Source: Phytophthora quininea (Eukaryota > Oomycota > Peronosporomycetes > Peronosporales > Peronosporaceae). Taken from it: a stretch of 64,000 nt of DNA. The stretch is from NCBI GenBank assembly GCA_011947345.1, contig JAAVTG010000323.1, forward strand, positions 186,001-250,000, read 5' to 3'. The notes beneath the pieces were generated by a model. It did no database searches. It saw only the letters and a list, made by a program, of their open reading frames with translations, and was not told the origin of the DNA. Positions within the stretch are counted from its first letter, which is position 1. Each line of letters starts with the position of its first letter. A program made the translations under genes and the position numbers. Positions 54,884-64,000 of this stretch are shown piece after piece.

Positions 54884-55345
54884 TTGGAGCTTGATAGGTC
54901 CTGCCAGCGCCACCGTCATGACGGTCGAAAGTGTGGCGGCCTTGGCCGCGCACAGGCCGAGGCACCGCCTTCTTCAAGACCAGGCGCTTCTTCGCCATCT
55001 CCTCTCGATCATCTCGCTGTCGCTGCTGAGAGCGCGCCCCGCGCACCCATCCTGTCGTCGCGTGTCACATCGGCCGCGCTGTTGGCCTCGCTGCCTCCAG
55101 CCGAAGACTTCGACTTCGACCCAGGCCTGGTCGAGACTTACTTGCTGTTGGACGATGAAGGCGTGCCGATCGGTTCGCGTGGCGTCGAGTCATCGCTGCT
55201 GTTGCCCATGCTGGATGCTGCTGCTGCTACCGACAATCCTGCAGACCTGGATACTATCCTGGCCGACTCTGATGACGACGGTGTTGAGGCTGCTGTTGAT
55301 CCAGGCAGCCCTGCTGCACCTTGTCCCGGGGCCAGCGGGGAATGA
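54884..55345 (+). CDS. Antisense ORF a in Ty3 element 2, acidic
   Basis: 153 residues from the first ATG, Ala/Ser/Pro-rich then acidic: FDFDPGLVETYLLLDDEGVP, NPADLDTILADSDDDGVEAA. The same frame looks coding further upstream, with stops. No known domain. A GTACGT donor-like site directly follows the stop (55347), so it may be an exon joined to 55938-57014. GC-rich compared with the pol side. Support rests on composition and the lack of any pol homology on the minus strand here. Confidence 0.4.
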   Translation: MELDRSCQRHRHDGRKCGGLGRAQAEAPPSSRPGASSPSPLDHLAVAAESAPRAPILSSRVTSAALLASLPPAEDFDFDPGLVETYLLLDDEGVPIGSRGVESSLLLPMLDAAAATDNPADLDTILADSDDDGVEAAVDPGSPAAPCPGASGE

Positions 55346-55937
55346 CGTACGTCGAGCGCTTGGCTGGAGCGCGGCCCCAAGAGTTCGTACTTTAGGGAAG
55401 GGTAGCTTCAGTGCGTGCGCTGTGCGTGGTGTAGGTCGAGGAGAACGGCGCGTCGGACGGTAGACGGATAGGTAGGAGGCCCGGCTAGTTGAACGAAAAG
55501 CTGTCTTTGTAGCTGTTAGTCCTGCTTAGTCCTGAACTGTTCGACCTGTTCTGTAGTCAGCAAAATCGATTCTAAAGTGAGTTGGCAGCCGAGCGCGCAC
55601 GCAGTTGACGACACCTTGAGCTTTCACCCCTCCGCTCTCACCGGGGCAGCCCTTGTACGACCTCCATCCCGTACGCGACTCCTCGCCTCTTTGTCAAGCC
55701 AAGGCGGCCTTAGCACGCCGGCGACCTCCGTCCCAGCGTCGCCAGATCCGGCCATTCCTCGGAAGGCGCTAGCGAATGTTCCAGGCGTTCGACGAATCAG
55801 CCTCCTCCACGGCTCTCATATCAGCCAATAGAACGGGGTCGTCCTCTGGGATATTACCGTCCGCGTAGGACCCGGGACAACCTTTAAGCCCGATTACCGT
55901 TCCTTCAGTAACGTCGTCAAGCCTTGTTAATGAGCCG
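55346..55937. other. Spacer between antisense ORFs
   Basis: Coding-like proline/serine-rich text (55577-55831) without motifs. It might be intron or leader for the gene at 55938. Confidence 0.35.
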
Positions 55938-57014
55938 GTGCGGCTGCTTCAGCAGCTTCATCTGGATTCCGCTTCACCGACTCCAAGTGGTCCTACTCTT
56001 CGCAGTGATACGGCTGAGCTTGAATCGCCCGGGCCTGATGTTGACGCCCCAGTCGCGGCTCCCGCGCCTGCGGAACCTTCACCGCCACTAGAGACGCAGA
56101 TGACTGTGTATCACGACGAGCCGTTGCCTAAGCACCCTGCGCGCCATCCGGGAAATCGGCACCGCAACTACTACGATCCTGCAGCGCCTTGGGACCCAGC
56201 GCGTGAGTACGGCTTTGCCTACTTCATGGATAGCCGTGGTGATCCTCCCAATCGCTCCTCCTTAGTCAAGTGGAACACCAGCCCATTTCAGCTGTCTTGG
56301 GTCTGGGAGGAGCAGCTTTCTGAGTACCCTGATTTGAAGAATCACGTTGATAAGCAGGTTGCAGCTGGACATCCTGACGCGTTTTACCGATACATCGACG
56401 AGCACTTTAGTGGTGCTGGCGCTTCAGCTACGAGGCGCTGCTTCGTGGAAGCTCTCCGCGCCGCGTGTTATCACTTTGATAACCCTTCTCTCATCACTGA
56501 AGACCACTGGGAGCGCTTTGAGAAGCTGCACAAGCGTGAGATGACGTACGGCGTAAAGCGTGAGGACGTGGCTCAATTCTTCAAGTTTCTGGAGCGTGAA
56601 TGTGTTCCCTTGGATTACAAAGCGCTGTTCAAGTCGCGCCAAGTTGGCTCGCTCAATTCTCTGGATGATCTTATTGCATTCGTTCGCCGCGCAAAATTGG
56701 AGCGTGGATGTTATCTCGTGTGCGCTGGTCAGCATCGTTTGGATCACTGTTTCGTTCTCGTCGTTCGCGTTTGCCGTGGCATCTTGATGGCGTACGACGT
56801 CTGGGAAGACTTCGAGGATCCACCTTGCGGTATGGAACCATTGGCGAATATCAAGTGGATTGATACTGTCAAGGCCATCTATCGCATCAAGGAGGGACCC
56901 AAGCTGGAACCACCGCGCGAAAAACGACCCACGAAGACCGACAGGAAGCGTGCGATGAAGACTTCCCGCAAGTCGTCCAAGAACGCGAAGAAGACAGCCA
57001 AGAAGTGCCGCTAG
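55938..57014 (+). CDS. Antisense papain-like cysteine protease candidate in Ty3 element 2
   Basis: 358 residues, unbroken; the listed start (residue 1 near 55938) may not be the native one. The Pro-rich N-terminus (1-60) precedes a conserved-looking domain: HPGNRHRNYYDPAAPW, LVKWNTSPFQLSWVW, then Cys168 in ATRRCFVEALRAAC, His270 in RLDHCFVLVV and Asp287 in ILMAYDVWEDF. Spacing and motif style (C-FxxAL, HCFVLV, YD) match the Cys-His-Asp triad of papain-like peptidases. The C-terminus (325-358) is Lys/Arg-rich, a likely nuclear or nucleic-acid-binding tail. It converges on pol, 53 bp apart. A role in processing element or host proteins is inference. Confidence 0.72.
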   Translation: MRLLQQLHLDSASPTPSGPTLRSDTAELESPGPDVDAPVAAPAPAEPSPPLETQMTVYHDEPLPKHPARHPGNRHRNYYDPAAPWDPAREYGFAYFMDSRGDPPNRSSLVKWNTSPFQLSWVWEEQLSEYPDLKNHVDKQVAAGHPDAFYRYIDEHFSGAGASATRRCFVEALRAACYHFDNPSLITEDHWERFEKLHKREMTYGVKREDVAQFFKFLERECVPLDYKALFKSRQVGSLNSLDDLIAFVRRAKLERGCYLVCAGQHRLDHCFVLVVRVCRGILMAYDVWEDFEDPPCGMEPLANIKWIDTVKAIYRIKEGPKLEPPREKRPTKTDRKRAMKTSRKSSKNAKKTAKKCR

Positions 57015-57067
57015 GAGAGGTAGTCTGGCCTGTTATCCTCGGGAATGCAGGTATTCTTGAGCTTCCT

Positions 57068-60000
57068 TCATTGTTTCGTGGTTCTTCGTCTTCGCTTCAA
57101 GCGACGTTGAGCTTCAAACTCTGCGATCAAGTCCGGTACTTGTTTCAAATTTTCAACGGCTTTCACCCACCCACTCCACAAGGAATCGGGTTTGTCGTTT
57201 GTGGCGACGCTTCCCAAGAAGTCGATGTACGAGTTTACCGACAGTGTCATCGGCGAGGATGACATTGTTTGGCCATGACAAGCGACTTGGTTCCTTGTAG
57301 GGCTTCAGTTAGCCTGTGTTGAAGACTGGATGCAACTTGTTTCCCGACTGGATGTTGAGCTCATATGCATGGTTGTGGATGCGTCGGACAACGCTGTAAG
57401 GTCCAATCCACTTCGGTCCCAATTTCGACGAATTTAGGAACCCTGTGTGTTTTGGGTCCAAATGCTGCGTGCGTAGGAACACACGATCGCCGACGTGGAA
57501 TTCTTGCTCTTGGCGGTTGTGGTCGTACACATCTTTCATCCGCTCTTGGGCTTGCACTAGAGCTTCACGACATCGCAAGAGGATTGCTGCTTGCTTCTCT
57601 TGGAATTCGGCTCCACGTTTGCTGGTGGGCACTCCCTTCAGTTGCTCGGCGGTCAATTGCAGAGGGTTCAATGGGACATACCCCAGGTCTGCTTCGAAGG
57701 GAGACATCTCCGTGCTCAAATTCACGGTCGAGTTAACAGCAAACTCTGCATTGGCAAGGTGGAGATCCCAGTTGTCCTGCTGTGACCCCACAAAGCTACG
57801 AAGGTATTCTTCCAGTGTCCGATTCATTCGTTCTGTCTGGCCGTCGCCTTGGGCACGATGAGCTGCTGTCATGTTCAGCGTCGTACCGATGGACTTGAAA
57901 ACGTACTGCCAGAAAGCAGTTACGAACTTGCGATCTCGATCGGATACGATGCTTGTTGGCATTCCGTGATGCCGCCAGATATGGTTGATGAACAGCCGAG
58001 CTACCCTTCTGCTGTTACCGTTTTCGTGGTTGGCACGAAGTGGCATCTCTTGGTCAATCGGTCGACAACTACCCAGATCGAGTCTACTTTGCTCTTCGTG
58101 CGTGGTAGATCGGTGATGAAGTCCATGGAAATGGAACGCCATCTTTCTTCCGGGATGCGAAGTGGTTCTAGCAGTCCTGGAGGTCTCGTTAACCGTGGCT
58201 TGTTCCGACGGCATTGTTCACAATCTGCGATGTACTTTTGGATCGACTTGAACATCTTGGACCAGTACCAATTTCGCGCAAGTGTTAGATACGTGCGCTC
58301 TGCACCGGGGTGGCCTCCGTAGTTGGACTCGAGGCACTCACTAATGATACGTTGGCGAAGCTTCAGCAACTTGGGAACTACGAGCCGATGGACACCATCC
58401 ATTGGAGATTAGTACCATAACAGGACCTGCGCCTTGGTGTAGTGCCTGTACTTCTTCCGCTGCTGCTTGGATTTCCGATGGTTCTCCGATTCTGCACGAT
58501 CGTTGATTGCTGCCAAGATTGCTCGGATCTCGCGGTCTTTCGAGTACTCTGCTTTGATATCCTCGACCAGATCGGTATCCATTGTTACTTCCGTTATCTC
58601 CAGCTGGAAAGATGTATCGTTGAAGCTAGTGACGCTTACGTCATGGAAGAACTTCGTATCTGGCTGCAAGTCTGGTCGTCTGCTCAAGGAATCTGCAATA
58701 CCGTTCTTCGCGCCAGGTAGATACCAGAACGTGGGCTTGTACTCGGCAAGGATGTCATACCATCGCGCAAGACGACGATTTGCCATCTTTTGGGTAAAGA
58801 GTCCTTCGAGACTCTTGTGATCCGTCTCGACGATTGGTGGTTTATCCAAGCAGTATATCCGGAAAGCATCTAGCGCGTGAACAATGGCTAAGAGTTCCTG
58901 CTGCTGCGTCGGATAGTTAAGCTCCGCTAACTTCATCTTTCTGCTGGTGCAAGCAATCGGTCGCTCTACACCATTGATGACTTGAAACGAAACTCCTCCG
59001 ACAGCAAACTTGCTAGTGTCGGTGCGAAGATGCATGGGCAAGGAAAAGTCCGGCAGATGCAATACCGGTGGGTTGCACAGCCGTCGCTTCAGCTCCTTGA
59101 AATGCTTCAACTGCTCTTTGTCGAAGTGGATCTTCGCATTACGCTTGGTCTTCTTCTTGAGAAGGTTGAACATGCTTGCTGTCAGCGTAGCGAAATCAGG
59201 GCAGAAACGCTGAACGTAACCAGCTAAGCCAAGAAAGCTGTGAAGCTCCTCTTGTGTTCGCGGTACGGGCCAGTCCTTGATGGTCTGTACCTTGTCGGGA
59301 TCCATGCGTACAGCATTCAGTCCGATGAAATCTCCAAGGCAAGGAATCTCGTCTGCGCAGAAGGCACACTTGGAGAGGTTGATGTACAGCTTATTGTCGC
59401 GTAAGATGTCTAACGTCTTTTGAAGCGCTTCCAAGTGCTCTTCAATCTGCGGCGACTTTGTGAAGATGTAAATGTCGTCGTATAACGACTTCGTGTTCTC
59501 CATCCCACGAAACATCTTCGAAGTCAAGCGATGCATTGTTGCCGGCGCATTACAGACTCCCATGGGCAGCACAAGATATTCCCAGAGTCCGTTTGGTGCT
59601 TGAAATGCCGTGAATTTGATGTCTTCTTCTCGCATGCGAACTTGGTAATACACTGACATCAAATCCATCGTCGAAAACCAGTATGCTCCCGCCATTGCGT
59701 CCAGGATGTCTTCTTTCCTTGTCATCGGGATACTTTGGCGGATCGTGTTGGAATTCAAGTATCGATAGTCATGGACAATCCGCCATCCGACAGGCTTCCG
59801 GACACAGAACGTTGGTGCAGCATGTGGGCTGATACTTGGTCTGGTGAGTTTCTTCTTTACCATGTCTTCAACTCAGAGTACTATCTCGCGTTGTTGCTCA
59901 GGCGATTGCCGCCACTGTTGCCGATACATAGCAAGATTTGGATCTTTCACGTCGATCCGGTGCTCGATATCGCGCTTTTCTGGAAGACCCTCAGGAAGTT

Positions 60001-60674
60001 CGGGACGGAACACCGTGTCCTAATACTCCGTCAACAGGTCAAAAGCTGGATTCGACCGGAAACTCTCCCAATCCGTTTCCAGGTAACGTTGCGCTTTCGC
60101 TGTTCCGACATTGTCGGGTTGGTCACGCCGTTGCAGTGAGCGTGCGACGTTCTTTATCATATCATTCGTCAGAACCAACATGAAGTCTGGTTCTTCTGGA
60201 GTCTTCGTCTTGATCCTCAAGAACTTCCGAAGTTTTTTCGCGTGATGAACTTGGTCTGCACACCGTTATCATCGACAACACCCATCGTGAACATCTTGTC
60301 TACGACGGTTTCTTTGCCCCGGACCTTGCTGCTTTCCTCACGCACTACGTCCTTATCCGAAGGCGAACTCGTGCCATCTTCTAGTGTCGGACCTCCGCCG
60401 ACTGAAGGTTCTTCTCGTTATTCGCAAACAACACTTGGGGCGCTACTCAACGCAGCTTCACGAACAAGGTTGGCTGGCGACTTCACATCCGTTCCCAGCG
60501 CGGTGCCTCGACAGGAATCGGGTCTTTTCGCCGACAGGCCTTTCGCCTCGACAGATCTCCGAAACCCGGAGACATTCACCGGTCCGCCTTCCTCGATCGA
60601 TACACCGACCTCACTTGTTCGTTTGACTCGCTGAGCCTCAGTTGCGATTCCTTCGATCTTGTGACTTCTCCAGT
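57068..60674 (-). pseudogene. pol of Ty3 element 2 (RT-RNase H-integrase-chromodomain)
   Basis: The RT/RNase H frame 58409-59863 (484 residues) is intact: SPHAAPTFCVRKPVGWRIVH, STMDLMSVYYQVRM, VLPMGVCNAPATM, SLYDDIYIF, LRTDTSKFAVGG, VETDHKSLE, ADSLSRRP. Note TLDLxSGY is changed to MSVYYQV. Integrase: GGHPGAERT..CEQCRRNK, MDFITDLP (Asp), SIVSDRDRKF (Asp), GDGQTERMNRTLEEY (Glu). The chromodomain is split between frames: RFLVEWVGES, then ENLKQVPDLIAEFEAQ. Frame breaks near 58000, 58405 and 57300. Sequence to 60674 links protease to RT. Confidence 0.88.
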
Positions 60675-61157
60675 TCACTTTTGGCTGCGATCCTCGAAGA
60701 ATGGAATTCCCAGGATGCAGTCAAACTCGTCGGGGATGTCGTAGACAACGGCGAAGCACTCACACGCCTTGTCTAACGCCGTCACTACGATGTTTAGCAG
60801 CAACACTTCCAGTGCTGCTTCGACGATTTGATTATCTCCCAGTTTGACACGGATATTCTTGTCTGTGAACTTGGTGGTCTTAGGCTGGTGCTCGTTGACC
60901 CATCTTCTCGACACGTAGATGGTGGTAGCACCACTATCGAGCAACATGCTCTGTGTCTTGATGAACGTGTTATTCACCGTGATTTCTCCCGACACGATGA
61001 ACAGTCGACGCGACTTGTACACCAGAGGGTTTTCGCACAGAAGGTTAAGGTTGACATTATCAAGTTTAACTGTTCCGGCTACCTTCTCGACCACGCCAGG
61101 ACCCTCATTCACTGACGCGGTTTGTCGTTTCCCTGTTTGGCTTGTTCCTTTTTCCAA
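60675..61157 (-). CDS. Aspartic protease region of Ty3 element 2
   Basis: 160 residues. The retropepsin motif MLLDSGATTIYVS and the second conserved block FDCILGIPFFE are both present. It overlaps the end of gag by 49 bp in another frame, which would suit programmed frameshifting or a base error. Cleaves the Gag-Pol polyprotein. Confidence 0.85.
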   Translation of the reverse strand: MEKGTSQTGKRQTASVNEGPGVVEKVAGTVKLDNVNLNLLCENPLVYKSRRLFIVSGEITVNNTFIKTQSMLLDSGATTIYVSRRWVNEHQPKTTKFTDKNIRVKLGDNQIVEAALEVLLLNIVVTALDKACECFAVVYDIPDEFDCILGIPFFEDRSQK

Positions 61158-62041
61158 CCGAAGCAGTCGGCCTTGATGTGGCCGGGCTTCTCACAGAAGA
61201 AACACGTCTTGTCGTCCAAGCGTCTGGGTCTCGAGCTCGGCTTGAATCTCCCCTTTCCGCGGAATGTCTTCCCCTTCGAACGCTTGTCTGAACGTGGATC
61301 GTAGTTGCTCCGTTCCTTTGTCTTGGGTTGATGACCTTGACGGTCGCGCACCTCTTCCACGAAGTGAGTTACTTCGTACTTGACCGCCAGGCCCATAGCG
61401 TCGCTCAGCGTTTCCGGATTTTCGAGTTTGACGTAGCTGCGCGTGCGGGACTTCAGCCCGTTTGCGTAGCACAGTACTTGATCAAGCACGCTCATTCCTT
61501 CGACACAGAAGATGAGCGCAGAGTACTCGCCGTTATACGTCTCAATGTCCGCCGTTTGCTTGAGGCGTTGCAGCCTCTCGCGCAGTATTGACTGGTAATT
61601 CGACGCCTCAAGTGTTGAAGCACATGCTCACGGAAAATCCCCACGTGTACTCCTCGCTTCGGCTCGTCGATGACCAGTGGAGAAACCATCCGGATTTCGG
61701 CTTCTCCACCGCTGGTCCAGCGATGCCTGGAAGGCGTGTGGTTGCGTCTTCGATCGCGATGCCGTTGATTCGGCACGCGTTCTCCACTTGAAAGAGCTAC
61801 TCCTCACGTCTTCTCCTCGCTTTCCCGAGAACTTAGGTAGATGGCTGGGAATCTTCGAGCGGTCCGCCATCGCTTGAGTGAGTCGATCGATCTCCGCACG
61901 AAGTTGGGCGTTCGTCGGAGGCATGGGCTTTAAGGGGCTGGAACCAACAAGTGCTACCAGTTTATCAAAGCGCGGAGGAGCTTTGGGGAGGGCGGCGTAA
62001 ACGGAAGTGCCGTCCCCGCAGTTCAGGCGAATGGAGGCCAC
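61109..62041 (-). pseudogene. gag of Ty3 element 2
   Basis: The 62041 frame starts in the LTR (MASIRLNCGDGTSVYAALPK) and crosses into the body (MPPTNAQLRAEIDRLTQAMA, coiled coil). After a break near 61800 capsid-like text follows (RLKQTADIETYNGEYSALIF, LCYANGLKSRTRSYVKL). The zinc knuckle CFFCEKPGHIKADCFGW (CX2CX4HX4C) precedes the stop at 61109. At least two frame breaks. Confidence 0.8.
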
Positions 62042-62141
62042 GTGGCCTCCTCAGCCGCCCTGCGTCTGGGTGTGTATTAACTAAACTATGGCAATAGAAA
62101 TTTCTATGTCAAATCTACCCATCCGGATAATTCCGGATACA
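61960..62141 (-). repeat. 5' LTR of Ty3 element 2
   Basis: Pairs with 54509-54691. Minus-strand CTGGTAGCACTTGTTGG follows and may serve as the primer-binding site. Confidence 0.82.
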
Positions 62142-63144
62142 CAGGTCGGCTTGCAGCGCTGGCAGATATCCACGCAGCGGGAAGACCAACATTGAGGAAA
62201 GGGGCGCCGATATATCGTCACCCCATGGACTGACGGGACTGCACCGCTCGAAGATTCCGTTCCATTGAACGCACCAGCTGATCTCCATCCTGTGCGGATC
62301 TTCAGAGACGATGGAATTAGCAATTGGGGCAACGTGCTCATTTTGGGTTGGGCGGGTGCCTCGTACGACGTCGTAACTTGGAGGTGGACAAGTTGCCTTG
62401 CTGCCCGATCGGTCGAGCCGTCTTACTTCACTCACTCTGTCGGTTTTCAATTACGCGCATGTGTCCAGGTTGGATGGCATGCCACACTTGCTCGCTACGG
62501 TTGGGGCTCATTGAAATTCCTCACGATTAATGCACACATGCTGGAATTAGACGAGAACGAAGTGCTGCGATACTGCCCCAATTTGCTCAAATTGTGGCGG
62601 CACTGTGGCTTTATCCACACACGATTTGACTTTAGTGAGTTTGACGCAAGACGTGACGAGTTGCGATTCGAGTGGAACGATGTTGCTGCTCTTGCACGGA
62701 TGTTGAGCGATAGCTCAGATCCAGGCTGCAAATGCGTTCGATCCCTCCATTTGGATATGAAGAAGCCAAACGACATTAACAACTAACGTCGCGATGTACT
62801 TTCCCTTGATGGACACGTACTTGAAGGCACTTCTCGAGATGCTAAAAGTAAACCACCACTTGGAATAACTTCGAATGATCGTACACCGCCAATTCACTTG
62901 TTTCCAGAGTAAATTCAAAGCTTATCACCAGCAACACCTATGAGATGCGTTTCCATTACCGATGAAAATCGCGTTCCTGAGTGTTAAATCAGCGTCAGAG
63001 TTGCAAGCGCACCGACACCAAAGCAGCAGATTGCGTGAAGCTCACTTGCCGCTAAACAACTTCGATTCGGATGTGGTGTCAATCATTTTCGAGTTTGCGC
63101 GCTTGTCGGTGTTTCGGCAAGTGAACTTCGAAACGACCGACTAG
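62142..63144 (+). pseudogene. Unknown family, copy 8, 3' part
   Basis: Resumes with LAALADIHAA, then jumps to LRKGAPIYRHP, so about 220 residues (FVMEPM to CSAM) are deleted. Then VRIFRDDGISNWGNVLILG, LELDENEVLRYCPNLLKLWR, FEWNDVAALARMLSDSSDPG and the C-terminal LNNFDSDVVSIIFEFARLSV with a TAG at 63142-63144. Its stop overlaps the stop of copy 9 on the other strand. Confidence 0.7.
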
Positions 63145-64000
63145 GAAGCGTAGTAAAAGAGATCTTGGTCGTATATCACTTCTTTCTCGATGCGCTTGGA
63201 CTCGCGGTAATAAACTTCACGAAGAACTGGAAAAGCTGCGAACAAGAAAATATTGTTAAGCACCTGTATGTCCAATTGGCTGGCTTTGAAATGGGTCAAC
63301 GCCTCGCTTTCTTGTTGGCGGGCGTTGTAGGCGACAACACACTCAAGAACGCAAGTTTGCGGTCAAAAGGAAGAGGCTTAAGCACTTGAGAGATGGGCTG
63401 GTGGTGGTGATTCCGCAACTCCACCGGGAAGCGTTCGTATTGTGTTGGCACTGCGACCTCCACAAAATCAAGTATCGTGTTCGTCTCCAGCATTCTCGTG
63501 ATCTCGTTCATCGCAGCATTAATGCGGGTTGAATTGTGCGCCACTCGCCACGAGTGTGGGTTCTCCTCATCATGAACGACACAAAGGCGAACCCGCAACC
63601 GTCTCACATATCGCGTCAAACTGCTAGTCGGGTCCGCCAACTCCTTTGAGATGGACGGAATGTCGTCCCAATTGTAGCTCAGCACCGGGAAATTCTCACT
63701 CTCTAGACGACCATCAATCTAAGTCGTGCTTCAACACAATTACCTATGAGTGCCACCTCCTCAAGTTGGGGACAGCTACGCAACACTGGTATATCGGTCC
63801 ATCGGCCAGCTCCCAAATCAAGTGGGAGGAACTTCAGTGGAGCACCCACCAGCTCTAGAAAATGCGGCAGTCCAGTCAAGATTGATGGTCGCTCTTTGAA
63901 AATTCCGAGCTTCAGCCACGTCACTCCGCAGCTACTTGTCGCCGTTGCGCAGTCATCGTCAAAGAGCAAGTCGCAGCGTTTTACTTGGCATCTCCCAAAT
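63141..64000 (-). pseudogene. Unknown family, copy 9, N-terminus beyond window
   Basis: Reading minus from the window edge: TWLKLGIFKERPSILTGLPH, LRSCPQLEEVALIGNC, SYNWDDIPSISKELADPTSS, RYVRRLRVRLCV, TNTILDFVEVAVPTQYERFP, then a break and QLDIQVLNNIFLFAAFPVLR ending FYYAS-stop at 63141. A divergent member of the family. Shares the CTAG at 63141-63144 with copy 8. Confidence 0.65.

Larger units (their letters stand above)
54509..62141 (-). mobile_element. Ty3/Gypsy chromovirus retrotransposon 2 with antisense cargo
   Basis: 7.6 kb on the minus strand. LTRs of about 183 bp (54509-54691, 61960-62141) differ at roughly five bases and two indels, so it is older than element 1. Likely 5-bp target duplication CTGGT/CAGGT (54504-54508, 62142-62146, one mismatch). 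A polypurine tract (minus GAGGAAGGGG, 54696-54705) abuts the 3' LTR. gag, protease, RT, RNase H, integrase and a damaged chromodomain are on the minus strand. Between pol and the 3' LTR lie 2.3 kb coding on the opposite strand. Confidence 0.88.

Noticed and set aside
57365..58322. Plus-strand frames opposite the Ty3 element 2 integrase
   Set aside because: They mirror integrase codons; unlike 55938-57014 there is clear pol homology on the other strand.

Overview
The window looks like a gene-sparse, effector-rich accessory region of a Phytophthora-like oomycete genome. The evidence is: several secreted proteins with RxLR-dEER N-termini and repeated W/Y helical units; two six-cysteine elicitin-like genes; short GT-AG introns; oomycete Inr+FPR-like core promoters (approximately TCAYTYYNCAATTT) 15-60 bp before several start codons; and dense transposons. 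There is no rRNA, tRNA, CRISPR array or prokaryotic operon.

Layout. 1-3 kb: an RxLR effector cut by the window edge, a 38-bp tandem repeat, a short inverted-repeat element and an unknown gene fragment. 3.15-7.7 kb: a Mutator-like element (MULE) with FAR1-like, DDE and SWIM regions plus a Ulp1-type protease; it has 66-bp TIRs and a 10-bp TSD and has split a host gene. 8.1-11.7 kb: two near-identical elicitin-like genes around a decayed ankyrin gene. 12-23.1 kb: five copies of an unrecognised family of roughly 700 residues, alternating in strand. 23.2-25.9 kb: a secreted S33-type hydrolase and an RxLR effector. 26.6-27.7 kb: an SDR remnant and an effector fragment. 28.0-33.8 kb: a Ty3 chromovirus with identical 357-bp LTRs, inserted at the start codon of an RxLR gene. 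33.8-35.5 kb: two tail-to-tail RxLR pseudogenes. 35.5-50.9 kb: a 5.8-kb block present twice (RxLR effector, LINE pieces, family fragment, LINE), with inverted LINE debris between the copies. 51-64 kb: more copies of the unknown family, one of them split by a second Ty3 element. That element carries a convergent antisense gene with a papain-like Cys-His-Asp triad.

Transposons sit at exact effector boundaries. The Ty3 TSD overlaps an RxLR ATG, and a LINE TSD begins at another RxLR TAG. Empty sites, TSDs and the duplicated block allow a relative order of events: LINE insertions, then block duplication with inverted LINE filler, then insertion of a second LINE into the filler and of a TA-flanked MITE into one block.

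Caution on frameshifts. The two copies of the 5.8-kb block differ mainly by homopolymer length, and most reading-frame breaks in this window fall on homopolymers. Many apparent pseudogenes may be consensus errors from long-read sequencing. I use 'pseudogene' for the sequence as given.
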